A stretch of DNA of 64,000 nucleotides, from NCBI GenBank assembly GCA_027922465.2, contig BQMF02000366.1, forward strand, positions 1 through 64,000. Reading direction: 5' to 3'. Below the pieces are notes generated by a model. That model worked only from the letters and a program-made list of their open reading frames with translations, did no database searches and was not told the DNA's origin. A program made the position numbers and the translations under genes. This DNA is from Turritopsis dohrnii. Lineage: Eukaryota > Cnidaria > Hydrozoa > Anthoathecata > Oceaniidae. This document shows positions 30,293 through 41,650 of this stretch, in pieces; position 1 is the stretch's first letter; each line of letters opens with the position of its first letter.

Positions 30293-31201
30293 CTATCTGT
30301 TATCTGTGCCTACAGAACTTTCATGTATTCTAAACAGTGACTTAAAAGCCATCTTAAATCCTTGATGCTTTACGAAGTACAAACAAGGATTGACTGTTCC
30401 ATTCAATATGCAGACGATACGTATGATAGCTTTTAACCAAGGTACCATTTCTTTATAAAGTAGCCATTGCTCTTCCATGAGATAATACACTAACCGCATA
30501 ACTTGATTAAAGAGGATGGGAACGGAAGTGACGATCATGGCCGTTACTATGACACCAATAAATTTTATAGCCCTGAAGTTTCGACTCCTAGATTGAGTAG
30601 TTATGTTAGTAGTTTGGTGAAGTTTTTTAATAAGCAGTTGATAGCATCTTATTACTGCGCCATACACAGATATGATCGATAAAATTGCTATAGCTGTGTA
30701 AATGGTACGATTGAACAATCTCATGATAATAAGAAGTGTTGGACTGAGCCAAGGCGAAACCAACAAGATAATCAACCTTCTTCCTCTCATTATGGTGTCA
30801 TAATTCAGGCCGTTCTCTATACGTAGATAACGGTCATAAGCAATACAACATATCGTAACTCCATGAATTGTCATTATTGCACCGGATGCTTTTTCGACGA
30901 ATCCTGCTTCTATTGCGCAACTCTCCAGTAAGCCACTTACTTGAAAGATACTCAGCGGCCCCATTACAAAACCATGCAAGATACCTCCAATGGCCAAAGA
31001 AATCAAAAACTTGTTTGAAGCATCTCGCAAAGACCGAATGGTATAAAACAAATAGAGAGCAAGAAAATTTGCACAAGTAGCAGAAACAGAAGCCAGAGTT
31101 AACACAATTATTAAGACAGTTCTTGTGTTTGTGTGAAAGTTTGATAATGCCCGAACACAAGAGTTTTCTGTTGCTGTAGTGTTATTTGTCATAGAACTCA
31201 T
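30293..31201 (-). CDS. Rhodopsin-class (class A-like) GPCR, single exon, 302 aa
   Basis: A complete seven-transmembrane receptor. Counting from the first ATG (31199-31201; the open frame extends six codons further without an ATG), helices lie at about 27-52, 62-86, 102-122, 142-161, 168-190, 210-234 and 256-278. Class A marks are DRY at the end of TM3 (AYDRYLR, 123-125) and NPxxY in TM7 (NGTVNPCLYF). Unusual points: TM2 has SLAIGGI in place of the sodium-binding aspartate, TM6 lacks CWxP (only the proline in TSVP), and no ECL2 cysteine partner is evident. The N terminus has an NNT glycosylation site. Ligand unknown. It fits the lineage-expanded orphan receptors of cnidarians. It lies between repeats with no close partner gene. 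Confidence 0.85.
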   Translation of the reverse strand: MSSMTNNTTATENSCVRALSNFHTNTRTVLIIVLTLASVSATCANFLALYLFYTIRSLRDASNKFLISLAIGGILHGFVMGPLSIFQVSGLLESCAIEAGFVEKASGAIMTIHGVTICCIAYDRYLRIENGLNYDTIMRGRRLIILLVSPWLSPTLLIIMRLFNRTIYTAIAILSIISVYGAVIRCYQLLIKKLHQTTNITTQSRSRNFRAIKFIGVIVTAMIVTSVPILFNQVMRLVYYLMEEQWLLYKEMVPWLKAIIRIVCILNGTVNPCLYFVKHQGFKMAFKSLFRIHESSVGTDNR

Positions 31202-31851
31202 GTCTATATGTTCATCCAATTGAAATTCCTACCAGTAATGAACAAATAAGTTCTGATTTGCTCTTATTATAGTAGAAGCATTTATAAAAGACGACAATAA
31301 AAAGAACCATACAGATATCCGGAAACTTAATGGATTGATCGAAATCCTCTACATTTTATTGTGTAATAACAACAAACCGCGACAAAACCTAATACACCTT
31401 TACCGATATTGTTTTCTGTAAAGTAAAAAAAAATCGAAGGAAACATGAAGTTGTAGTTCAAAAGAAATCAAGAGAACAGCTGCATTATCACATAATCAAA
31501 GTATACCGAAGGTTATTCAGAAAATTGGTAAAGGTGGTAAACTTTTGTTGAAACACTGAATAAAAATAATAAAAACAAGATGCCCTACCAGGCAGAAGGA
31601 TTTCTGCAAGCTTTGCTGCTGAAAATGCCACAAAAATGCAACACTAGCACACTAGTCCTGCAAGACAGTCACATCATTCAGCTCGAGAAGCATCAGCATT
31701 AAATAAACAAAAATATTGATGCGACTGACAATGTTCGTCAAGAAAGTCAGCCTACCATAACATAAAAAGGGGCTTTTCTTTATGCTATCGCGGAGATCAT
31801 TTATGAAGATCTGTTTTTTTTGTACGAATAAGCTGAATGATTGTTACTGGA
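31202..31851. other. Upstream region of the GPCR, no gene seen
   Basis: AT-rich, non-coding. It presumably holds the receptor promoter and 5' untranslated region, but I can mark no specific element. It ends at the Helitron 3' terminus. Confidence 0.4.
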
Positions 31852-32701
31852 CTAGCCGCCAAGGCGGCGTCGCTCGCCGCCGATGTTCACATGCTCTGTA
31901 TCACTGTATCAATAAACGTCAAATTTCCTTATAAACGGCTCGTACAACTTGTGTTCAACCAGAAGCATATTTGAAGTCACGACATCTGATAAAACCAATC
32001 TTTTATCAGTGCAAAAATACACTCAAAATGTAGAGAGAGAAAACTTCAACTTTTTATTAGCTTTTGTTTTAAAAAAGTTACCCACTCCAACATGGGTGCT
32101 ATCAAACGTAAGGAAGAAATAGTTTCTCTTCTTAAAAACATCACGACGGAGGAGAGAAAAAAGGCACGTGCTAATTGAATAAATAGAATAAAAAACGTTC
32201 GATCAGAACGCTTAACAATTAAAAGAAGAAATTAATTTGTTAAATGAAAAGCAAAACAAAAAAAAAAAACACATTTTGTTTTGATATAATACTCTTTTTT
32301 TACATATCGGTTTTTAAACATTTTGATTGCTCAAAAAAAAAGTTCACCCGTCTCAGACAGTCAGGCAAGAGATAGTGGCAAATCGCACATGCTGCCACGT
32401 TCTGCCACTGCTGCTTTTTGTCCAAAATGTTTAATCAGTTAGTTTCTTTGTATTTAGTTGATGTACTGTTTTCAAAGCCAAGTCAACGTGGAATATAAAA
32501 CTAACAATAATGATAAAAACAAAACGTTATTCCTATTAGTTCATCAGCCAAAAAAGTCACGTTCGATTGGGGTTGCAATGTATTTGCTTCGAACTCAAGT
32601 CGCACACAAAAAAAGAAATAATTTCGCTCACAACTCAATCTACCATTTTGCGTGACAGACAAACAGACAGACAGACAGAGAATCGGCTATTAATATATAG
32701 A
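31852..32701 (-). mobile_element. Complete non-autonomous Helitron, 850 bp, minus strand
   Basis: On the minus strand the element starts TCTATATATTAATAGCCG (from 32701), preceded by A. It ends with a GC-rich hairpin (GGCGGCG, 5-base loop, CGCCGCC; 31881-31863), a 7-base spacer and CTAG (31855-31852), followed by T. TC at the 5' end, hairpin plus CTRR at the 3' end, and insertion between A and T are the Helitron signature. The same 5' end starts the autonomous Helitron at 61662. A (GACA)n run lies near the 5' end. It has no Rep/helicase coding, so it would depend on an autonomous partner. Confidence 0.82.
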
Positions 32702-34492
32702 TATTTGCCACCCACGTACTCCAAAAAAGTGCATCGACACAATACGAAACTTTAATTTAACCACATTAAACATAACGAATTCTATAAAAAGATTGTGCAT
32801 ACTGGCGGTAACCAACATATCGTTTGGGCAGCACAAACTAATATAAAAGTTTCTATATTGATCTCCTCAGAATGAAAAATATATCACAATAATAATTACT
32901 TAGAAATTAAAGCTCATATCTAATCTAAAAGTTAAAAAAAATACAACATACGTAGGGAGAAAAGAGATAAGCTGATATAGCCAGAATACATCCAAAAATT
33001 GCTACTAAATATAGTATAAATAGCTGTATAAAGTGCATATGTTGGTGATGTTGGGGAGGAGCTGAAAGGAAGCTAAGCTGAGCTTTAAAAATCCAAGAGC
33101 TTCTAAAAATTGACTTCAAACATGCATACACATACAAAATACACGAAGGTCTTTCATATTTAAAAAGGCTTGGAGCAAAAATAAAACAAGAAATACCTTT
33201 TCTTCCACACACCATGTATTGGCACTGTTTTCATATTTTAAACTTCAAGAAAACTTCTTTCAAAAAACAGAATAACCACACTGTAATTTAATTTTGTGAA
33301 CATGATAAGTTCCCAACAGTAATGCAATTCTTTATATAAAATTATAAGCTGTATTAACTTCTTTTAAAGCCATATTTCCATCAAAGAAACTTTTAGCAAA
33401 CTACACACGTTCTTTCGCTGCCATTTTTACAACGTTTTGTGGACGATCACATGGCATGGCGAAAATCAGCCAATAAACTATCGCTATTTAAGTGGAGGTG
33501 GCTAAATTAGCACCCTTTCGTAGAAATCGGGCATTATGCACCAATGACAATTAAGACGGTTTTTTTATGAACCAATGAAATTTAAGAAACAAAAATGCGT
33601 AGGTTTGGACAGTAAGATGAAAAAAAAAAATCAGAAAAACACGGACGATCGTAAAGTATTTCTTGCTTACGCAGAAATCCAAAAACATTATTATAAAAGA
33701 TAAAAGTTATCGTTTTTAAAAAGTTAATGTTTTTATCTTGTACAATATGCACTGAAGATGATTTTTTAAATCGAAAAGCTTCTGCTTGTTTTAACAAAAC
33801 TTGTCGTTTTACCTTGAGTTTTATACAAACATTACATTGGCGTACACTATTAAACTTGAAAACTGTCCATACTTCTAAATGTAATACCGACTTCTATAAG
33901 TGTGCGATGACTCAGCACATTAGAGGATTTCACCTAACTAATTTCTTGCAAGAATAACAAAGTCTTCAAAGGTTCATATAACTAGATAAGTTGTGAACAT
34001 GTGAATTTAGCCTGCCCCGCGTCATCGTTACTATAGGAGAAGGAAACAAAGTGATCCCAGTGTGCAACTAGGAACGAAATATGAGCTCCAATACAGAGAG
34101 ACTGGTAATGGCAAAGTTAGCAGTAAAAATTCTGTCATAAGTAAAAATACAAATCCAAGATTTGTTATTATTTTAGCACTGGAGAAAATTATTGAAGCAT
34201 AATTTCAAAGTAAATCAGCAAGAAAACTATGACGGTTTCATTAGGTTCCGTTTTGTTTCCACAGCAAACTTGAAAGTCTACGAAGCCGATAGAAAAACTT
34301 CTCGCTCCGATTACATCGTATATCAACCAGTCTTGTTTAACAATATATCTTCTCATAGATTACGTCATAACAAACAACGCCTCGTTTTCATGTTGAACAG
34401 TAATGACGTTCGTGCTGATGAAGAGAAACGGCACCACAAGTAAAAATATTGCACAAAATTCTGAATTCCTTAATGACCATTACTGTTCGGAT
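32702..34492. other. AT-rich non-coding stretch
   Basis: Several open frames of 70-96 codons occur (for example 32925-33215 and 33727-33957), but none has a recognisable domain, signal or splice context. I see no gene and no clear repeat structure. Confidence 0.4.
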
Positions 34493-34640
34493 GAAAACGC
34501 CCCCTCGAATAAACGCCCCTTGAAAAAGTAAAAATATTAAACGCCCTCTTCGAATGAACGCCCCCCACCCCACCCCACCCTTCAGATTACCATAGTTGTA
34601 CGGTAACATTTCTGAAAAACGCCCTCCAAGGAATGAACCT
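34493..34640. repeat. Short repeats of an AACGCCCC / CGAATAAACG motif
   Basis: AACGCCCC-type blocks occur about five times within 150 bases, separated by TCGAATAAA- or TTGAAAAAG-like spacers, and a C-rich run (CCCCCCACCCCACCCC) lies in the middle. It looks like the subterminal repeat region of a MITE fragment. It borders a LINE remnant. Confidence 0.4.
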
Positions 34641-35450
34641 CGCACAATCCATCACCGGAATTATAAATGGTTCGATAGTATACACTTCAGAAGCGATTTG
34701 CAAAACAAAATAGAATCTCATGGTGCTGCACTGGATTATGAAAATTTTGATGAAGCCTTTATGGAAGTTGTGAACAAACATGGGCCTATGAAAACCAAAG
34801 TCATTCGTGGAAACGATGCTCCATTCATGTCGAAGAGATTGAGAAAGGAAATAATGTTGAGAAGCAGAAGAAGAAATCAATGTAACACGAATCCAACAAT
34901 ACAAACCTGAATATCAACTTCAAAGAAACAAATGTGTTAAGCTTATTAAATTCGACCAAGCTATTGAAGGATTAACCTGATATTTTTGTCGAAACGCTGA
35001 CGAAAATCGAAAATATTTCCTCAATCGACAACTGCGTTTTTCCAGATGATTTGAGGAAGGCTGACGCAACACCTGTACATAAAAAAGGTTCGAAATTCGA
35101 GAAAGAATTATCGTCCAATTAGTAAATTGCCTAATATTTCGAAAATATTTGCGAAAATTTTGCACGATGGAATTGATTTTTTTATGAAAGGAAAGCTCTC
35201 TATGTCAGGTTTTCGGAAGGGTTATAACACCCAACACACACTTCTTCGTATGCTAAATTCTTGGAATAAAGGATTAGAGAGTGGACAAACTGTAGGGGCT
35301 ATATTGATGGATTTATCAAATGCCTTTGACTGTATTAATCAAGAGTTATTGATTGCAAAACTGAATGCTTATGGCTTTTCCCTTAACGCAACTCATCTGG
35401 TCTATAGTTATCTTAGGGACTGTTCACAAATGACACATCGGTGCTCAACT
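34640..35450 (+). pseudogene. LINE remnant (CR1/L2-like), linker and N-terminal RT
   Basis: Plus-strand fragments read a LINE linker (NYKWFDSIHFRSDLQNKIE, then HGPMKTKVIRGNDAPFMSK) at 34650-34905. The start of the RT follows: ADATPVHKKGSKFEK and YRPISKLPNISKIFAKIL near 35055-35170, then SGFRKGYNTQHTLLRML and GAILMDLSNAFDCINQELL up to 35440. Frameshifts and small deletions separate them, and the YADD half is missing. Sequence differs from the LINE at 25-27 kb, so it is a separate family or lineage. Confidence 0.7.
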
Positions 35451-36342
35451 TTGGGATTTGCTTGCACTTAAGGTGAAGTCTGCACAGATAATTGAATCGT
35501 GCAATGCTTAAATCATTACCGAGCCTCCATATATAGGATATACTTCCTGATTATTACATTGAATTATTTTTTATATATTTTAGTTCTCTTGTAGTTTTTA
35601 ATTATCTCAACAGAATCAGTCGTATAAATTAGCTTAATATGCTAAAGTTTTTTTTGTTTTTTGTCTTTTAATGCTTTCATTGTACTTTAATGGTTTTACT
35701 GTATGTTTGTAGTCGACTTTAAATAAATGAATCAAGCAAATTATATAAAGTTCCTCCACAGAACGGTATCTCTCATTTCGGTTAAGAACAGTTCATTCGT
35801 GAATAAATTTTATCCACACCTTAAAACATCATGTGGTTTTCATTATTGCCAACGCTTTTTCTATTTCTATTCTGTTTGAGATGACCAAGAACAATAGACT
35901 AACAATAGTTATTAACCATCGTGTTTTTAATAAATCGAAGCGACACAATACACGGGCCTTCCACTGAATATAAAAGGGACGGGAGAGGTGAACATGCTTA
36001 CTGCTGATGTCATCGTAACTTGGATGAGAGCTGAAGAAAATCTATTGTTGAAGATATACATACGTTGCCTGGTAAATATCCTTCTATCTATCTACCTTCT
36101 ATCTGTTATTGTTAAGATGACACCGAAATAACTTCGTGCCCAATAATGATTTTGTCTCAATCTCAGTCGATCTAATACCGCTACCTTTACAACCCAATCG
36201 GTTGCGTTCGGCTCCGTGAAGCAGGAGCACAAACTCGGTACATCCTTTTCAATCTCGTCCGTGCACGAGAAAACAAAAATCGATTTGATAATATTTCAAG
36301 AATTTTAATCCGTTTGTATCGCACGTTTATCATATTGTTATT
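35451..36342. other. Spacer, possibly with the 5' terminal repeat of the DIRS element
   Basis: No gene seen. The last 350 bases before the gag start are less AT-rich and may include the DIRS 5' terminal repeat, but I find no convincing matching copy of it at the other end. Confidence 0.3.
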
Positions 36343-36855
36343 ATGGCAAACATCCAAGAGGGGAGTTTAATAGTGACAGAAGGGATCGATGACGGGGAAA
36401 GTTCAACCAACGAAACTCCCACAAGAAAACGAACCTTATCTGTTATGGAGGAACAAGATGAACCGAACGAGAAACAAAATTATAAATGTTTCAAGATAAC
36501 ATCAGAGGAAGAAAATTTTAAGTGGACATTGCCGGAAGGAATGTCGACTTACGCTAATGAACTGTTTGATAAGTTCATTCCAGATAGGGAGGTGAAGGAA
36601 GTTGTTATAGTTCCTCACCCCTGCCCTTCCAATATAAATCAAGTCCGGAAATTGGATGATTTCCTGGAAGATATTCTGCGAGAGAAAAAGAAAACACAGG
36701 AACTGAACATGGAGTCTGTGTTGGAAAGGACTCAGAAGGAGCTACTTGATGTAATGGGTCCCTTATCAAAAGTATGGTTGGCCTTTGATAAAGTCAAAGA
36801 TGCCGAAGATCAAGAGGATGTTCCGACAGTGGAGGTTGTAATATCAACTCATTGA
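36343..36855 (+). CDS. DIRS Gag-like protein, N-terminal part, 170 aa
   Basis: ATG to TGA. The protein starts with an acidic, flexible region and then has FKWTLPEGMSTYANELFDKF, followed by PHPCPSNINQVRKLDDFLEDI. This pattern of an aromatic-LP block and a paired HP-P-N-KLD block is seen in Gag of cnidarian DIRS elements. The second copy has the corresponding segment at about 38090-38270. It would coat element RNA. The frame stops before the C-terminal zinc-free basic region, so Gag is probably truncated here by a frameshift. Confidence 0.65.
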   Translation: MANIQEGSLIVTEGIDDGESSTNETPTRKRTLSVMEEQDEPNEKQNYKCFKITSEEENFKWTLPEGMSTYANELFDKFIPDREVKEVVIVPHPCPSNINQVRKLDDFLEDILREKKKTQELNMESVLERTQKELLDVMGPLSKVWLAFDKVKDAEDQEDVPTVEVVISTH

Positions 36856-37935
36856 GCAAATAATTTTGTATGATTGTACAAACAAGTAAATTTTTAACTT
36901 ACGAGCGACAAAAAAATGCACTACCTTGTTTGTATACCAGTTCACAGGTATCATCTACTTGATAAGAGAAGTCCTATATTCTCAAAGAAAAGGACACATT
37001 TAGGGATCACTTTATAGAAGTCATGAAGGCAAAAAAGGAATCCCTGAAATGATCGTTGGAGATTCATTCCAAAAATCAATTCATCAGTCACCAGTGGCAT
37101 CAAAGGTCAACTCTTCAAGTGGTAGCCGTGGATCACAATCAAGGATGCCCTTTCGACAGGGCCCTCCACCAGCTCGTTTCTCAAGGAGAGGTGGAGGGCA
37201 GAATTCCTCAAACTACTACAGCAAGTACAACTAGGAAAAGGTAATTATGTCTGGACAAGGAAATTCACCGTTTCCCATAACCACTCCACTTCCACAGATA
37301 ATGAGCAATCTTGACAAAAGATCGTAACATTTTGTCAGTAATAGAAGGATACGAAATTCCGCTATTAAAATAACCAACCCAAAACGATCTGGCGCCAAAT
37401 ACCCATTTAAATCAGGAAAGTCTTTGTTAATAGAGAAGGAAGTGGAGGCACTATTGGAAAAAGGTGCTATTTCTTAAACAAATCATTCATAGGGGGAGTT
37501 CTTAAGCACTCTGTTTCTAGTTCCAAAGAAGGATGGGGACAACGACCTATAATAAATTTAAAAGCATTAAACAGATTTGTTCCTTACAAACACTTCAAAA
37601 TGGAAGGTTTACATTCTCTGAAATACATGTTGCAGAAGGGAGATTATTTTTGCAAGCTAGACCTGAAGGATGCTTACTTCAGTATCCCTCTTCATAAGAC
37701 ATCTCAAAAATTGGTGAGATTTCTATGGTCAGAGAATTTATACGAATTTCTATGCCTTTGATTTTCACGAAATTACTAAAAATCCCAATCTCATTATTGA
37801 GAAGAATGAATATCAGAGTGATAATTTACCTGGGCCGTATGTTGCTAATGGCATGCTCCTGGGAGGAGGTCCAGATGGCAAGAGATACCCACGCCAAAAA
37901 AGATAAAGTTATCTGTCACTCTCATTTATTTTAGA
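36343..37935 (+). mobile_element. DIRS-like retrotransposon, first copy, 3'-truncated
   Basis: Gag (36343-36855 intact), then gag C-terminal pieces (SRMPFRQGPPPARFSRRGG, about 37130-37190). RT start pieces follow, up to about 37900: KEVEALLEKGAI, LKALNRFVPYKHFKMEGL and CKLDLKDAYFSIPL. After that the element breaks off. RT is split by several frameshifts and stops. A second, 5'-truncated copy of the same family begins about 150 bases later in the same orientation. Confidence 0.75.
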
Positions 37936-38358
37936 TTCGTTCGGATTCAAAAGATGACCGAATCATTTGTTCGTTATGTATTTGATATGAAATATACGGC
38001 ATTTGAAGATGATGACCATTTCGTTTTTCTCTTCTTCACTATTTAACTTTTCCCAGATAAAGATGTGAGTTAAAAAGTGCTTGCTGATCTTCCAGTTCCC
38101 AAAAAATATCAAACCAATCCAGGAGTTGGATGGTTATATTAAGGAAGTGCTCAATGAAAGTGGCAAATCAATCACTGTCCACCAGGACAAAGTTTTTAAG
38201 AGTGTAGCAGAAGAAGTGAGAAACATGTTTTGGTTCATTAACTCAATTGTAGACTCGTCTAGATGAAGAACGTTCCCCGTATTCGAATGTTTATGAAGAT
38301 CTCTTAAAGGAGATGTCAGTGATGCTTGAAAAACTCGTGCTTTTAGTAGCACCAAGTA

Positions 38359-38700
38359 ATGAATACATTAAATTATCATAGACGCTTAAATATATTGAGC
38401 ACTCTGTTTGATAGTTCCTCAAAGGTGAAGGTGATGTTGAAGGAAAAAGCAAAAGATTGGGATGCTATGGACAATGACTTGTTATTTGGTGAAAAGTTTA
38501 AGGAGGAGTTACAAAAGGACTCTGCTGCAAAACTAAAGACCAAAAATTTATTCACTGGTTTGAAAAAGATGGGAGAAAGTAGTTCTGGGTCAACACATCC
38601 CAAAAAGCAGTCCTTTCGTCAAGGCCCCTTACTGTCCTCATCCTATAGAGGTGGTAAGGGGCAGGGTTCCAGAGGTTCCAGTGGATTTGCCAGACTGGTC
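38359..38700 (+). pseudogene. DIRS Gag, C-terminal part
   Basis: The frame reads LSTLFDSSSKVKVMLKEKAK, LFGEKFKEELQKD, and a basic glycine/serine-rich end with SFRQGPLLSSSYRGGKGQG. That matches the C-terminal end of the first copy (PFRQGPPP, RRGGG). It overlaps the RT frame, which begins about 38651 in another frame, as is usual for DIRS. The frame stays open to 39336, but that part is only a shadow of RT. Confidence 0.6.
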
Positions 38701-39612
38701 AATCAAAGGGGTAAGAAATACTTGTCTTTTACTTCAAGGTACTGTAGAAATGTTGTCTGTACAGGAATTTCCACATGTTCACCCGGCAGTAAGGGATCTT
38801 TTTCCAGTATCGATGTCGAATGTGGATGTCTCAGCTGCTGGAAGATTAAAGGAATTTGTAAAAAACTGGGAGGTTCTAACTCAGGATCCATGGGTAATTC
38901 AGGCTGTAAAAGGGCACCATATTCCTTTCCTTGCAACCCCAGTTCAAAAGCAGTTACCTCCACAGTTAGTGTCCAAACAGGAGGATATGAAACTTGTGGA
39001 CCAAGAAATCTTGGAAATGTTAGAGAAAGCTGCTATTCAAGTAGTGGAAGCTTGTCAGGGTCAATTCCTAAGTTCAATATTCTTGATACCCGAGAAAGAG
39101 GCAGGGTTATTTCGGCCAGTGATAAATGTGAAACCGTTGAACAAATATACTCCTTACGTACATTTCAAGATGGAAAGTTTAGCCCTCGTGAAAGAAATTT
39201 TGAAACCAGGGGATCTGATGTGCAAAATAGATTTGAAGGATGCCTATTTTTCAGTACCTCTGAACAAAACCTCCGGCAAATACGTTCGGTTTCAGTGGAG
39301 AAAACAGATATATCAGTTTCTTTGCCTTTGTTTTAGTATTGGGTTGGCACCAAAAATTTTCACAAAGTTGTTAAAGATCCCTATTGAGGTTCTGCGAAGA
39401 CTGAATATAAGACTGAAGATAATTTTCCTAGACGACATTTTATTGATGGCTTCAAGCAGATAGCAACTGTTGATGGCCAGGGATACTCTAGTGTTTTTAC
39501 TGCAACACCTAGGGTTCATTATAGATGCCAAGAACTCTGTGTTCTTACCAACACAAAAGTTGGAATTTCTTGGGATGGAAATAGATTCTGTGAATATGAC
39601 TCTCAGCCTTCC
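38651..39612 (+). pseudogene. DIRS reverse transcriptase
   Basis: Conserved RT blocks in order: LPPQLVSKQEDMKLVDQEI, EKEAGLFRPVINVKPLNKY, HFKMESLALVKEI, KIDLKDAYFSVPL and the catalytic IIFLDDILLMA (LDD). After LLMASS a TAG (39461-39463) interrupts, and the same frame resumes with LVFLLQHLGFIIDAKNSV and KLEFLGMEID. The frame is then lost in the poly-G run. It would copy element RNA into the circular DNA used by DIRS. Confidence 0.82.
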
Positions 39613-39613
39613 A

Positions 39614-39644
<31 letters not shown>
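39614..39644 (+). repeat. 31-base G homopolymer inside the DIRS RT/RNase H region
   Basis: Thirty-one consecutive G. Conserved DIRS coding continues directly after it (VEKIISQCQKML from 39646) in a different frame from the sequence before it. It therefore replaces or expands a short coding stretch. It may be a true expansion or a sequencing or assembly artefact. Confidence 0.9.
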
Positions 39645-39645
<1 letters not shown>

Positions 39646-40330
39646 GTGGAAAAGATCATATCCCAGTGTCAGAAGATGCTCTCAAAAGAATATGTAACCA
39701 TCAGGGAAATGTCACAAATGATAGGTTGTCTTGTAGCCACAGCCTCAGCTGTTCTTCCAGCCCCTTTGCAGTATCGAGCCATGCAAAAACAACAGATTTA
39801 AGAGTTGTCTCATCAGTCAAAAGGTTTCGAAGCTCTAGTGAAGATATCACCAGAGGTATCAGAGGAGTTAAATTGGTGGAACTCGAGTTGTACAACGGAA
39901 AAGGTCTTTTGCAGCACCCACCTCAATTGGTAATATCATCCGATGCTTCGACTCAGGGGTGGGGAGCAGCATGTCTGGGGATGTCCGCGGGGCGTTGTTG
40001 GTCTCACCAGGAAAGACAAAACCACATAAACATTTTGGAGTTGAAAGCAGCAAAGTTTGAAATCATGACCTATACTCAGAAGTTTCCACATCTGAAGTAT
40101 GTACATATTCAAATGGACAATATAGTGGCTTTATCTTATCTGGTAAAAATGGGCGGAACTCAGAACGATGTTCTGTCTTCCCTGAGCAAGGAAATGTTTT
40201 GTTGTGCAATCAGATCATGATTACTGCAGAATATCTTCCAGGGAAATTGAATATAGCAGCAGACAGGGAGTCTCGTGCGGTGAGGGATTCCAGCGAGTGG
40301 AAGCTCAAACCAAATGTCTTCAGGCAAATA
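39646..40330 (+). pseudogene. DIRS RNase H region
   Basis: Three frames are needed. One reads VEKIISQCQKMLSKEYVTI to RAMQKQQ and then a stop. A second reads QLVISSDASTQGWGAAC (first catalytic aspartate), HINILELKAAKFEI (glutamate) and HIQMDNIVALSYL (second aspartate). A third reads ITAEYLPGKLNIAADRESR (last aspartate). The active-site residues survive, but the frame is broken twice. Confidence 0.72.
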
Positions 40331-40739
40331 TGCAAAATAAGGTGGGTACCGGACATTGTTTTTTTTATTCCTTCACGAGTGTCCCATCAAGTACCAGCTT
40401 ACATGTCATGGAAGGAAGATCCATTCAGCAAGGGAAGGAATGCTTTTCTAATAGAGTGGACACAAGTGCAAGGGTATGCGTTTCCCCTCTTCTGTCTAAT
40501 AGGGAGGGTATTGAACAATTTGCAGTTGGATCAAGCAACATTAATATTAGTAACACAAGCCTGGCAAGCACAAGCTTGGTACACTTTAGTTCTTTCAATG
40601 TGCATAGAGGATCCAATTCTTCTTCCTTGGTCGAAGGGTCTCTTAGTCAGTCCGGAAATGAAGTATCACCCTCTGGTGTTAAATCGCAGCTTGCAACTGG
40701 TGGTCTGGACAGTTCAGGAGTAGGTTGGAAGCAGAGGGA

Positions 40740-41646
40740 ATATCAAATAAAACTACCACTCTTATCATGGCAGCAAGAAGAGGTGGTACAACATCACATT
40801 TCGAATCGGCCTGGCGTAAGTGGTGTCGCTAGTGTGCTTCGGGACAAATGGATCCCTTTTCATGTTCTTTAAATCATGTATTAAAAGTTTTGTCAGATGC
40901 ATTTCAACAGGGCCTATTATACAATGCCAGGTTACAGATCTGCAATATCAGCCTACCATGATCAAATAGATGGATTTTCTGCAGGAAAACACCCAAGAAT
41001 GCCGCATTGACTGTATATAATTTGCGTTGTCCTCAACCAAAATATGCATTCATTTGGGATGTAGAGATAGTGGTAAAATACTTAGATTCTTTACAGATGC
41101 AGTCTCTTTCTGACAAAATGTTGACATGAATATTGACAATGCTTTTAGCCATTACATCAGCCTCTAGAGCTCAGGAGATTTGTAGCTTAGACCTAAGATA
41201 TTTAGTGAAACATGATTCTTTTTATCAGTTTTCAACAGTGACTAAAACTACAAGAAAGGGGAAAATCAGGCCATCAATTAAATATCATTCTTTCTCAAAT
41301 AAAAATTTATGTGTCTGTCGACATTTAGACGAGTATGTCCAAAGGTCTCAGGAATGGAGAAACAATACACATCAGCTCCTACTTAGCTTTATTAAGCCTC
41401 ATAAGCCATTTTTTAAGAGTACTGTCTCCAGGTGGTTAGTTAACGTACTTAGTTTAGCAAAGACTTTTTCGGGTCATTCTGTAAGATCGGCTTCTTCATC
41501 TAAAGCGAACTGTGCAGGGGTCCCTACTCAAGAGGGGGAAGAGGGGGCATTGGTCCCGGGGATCAACTTTTCAAAAATATTATTTTAAGGAAGTTAATGA
41601 CAATTCAAGTTCCTTTCAGCATGCTGTTTTAAACAGGAAGCTTTGA
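40740..41646 (+). pseudogene. DIRS tyrosine recombinase
   Basis: From about 41020, PKYAFIWDVEIVVKYLDSL leads to a TGA (41126-41128) and then MLLAITSASRAQEICSL (first catalytic arginine). FSGHSVRSASSSKA carries the HxxR box, and in a shifted frame STFQKYYFKEV carries the candidate nucleophilic tyrosine before the stop at about 41646. R-HxxR-Y order and the surrounding motifs are those of DIRS recombinases, which integrate the circular intermediate. A stop and at least one frameshift make it inactive. Confidence 0.78.
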
Positions 41647-41650
41647 AAAG

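Larger units (their letters stand above)
38080..41650 (+). mobile_element. DIRS-like retrotransposon, second copy, 5'-truncated, decayed
   Basis: In order: a Gag remnant (38090-38700), RT (38651-39612), RNase H (39646-40330), an accessory region and a tyrosine recombinase (about 40740-41646). Use of a tyrosine recombinase in place of a DDE integrase, together with this RT type, defines DIRS. Lesions include an in-frame TAG at 39461-39463, a 31-G run at 39614-39644, a stop at about 39800, and frameshifts near 39895, 40195 and 40700. Further damage includes a TGA at 41126-41128 and a frameshift before the recombinase tyrosine. Confidence 0.85.

Noticed and set aside
31202..31219. GPCR start six codons upstream
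   Set aside because: Those codons contain no ATG; the first in-frame ATG is at 31199-31201. The integrase and polymerase starts were moved to ATGs for the same reason.
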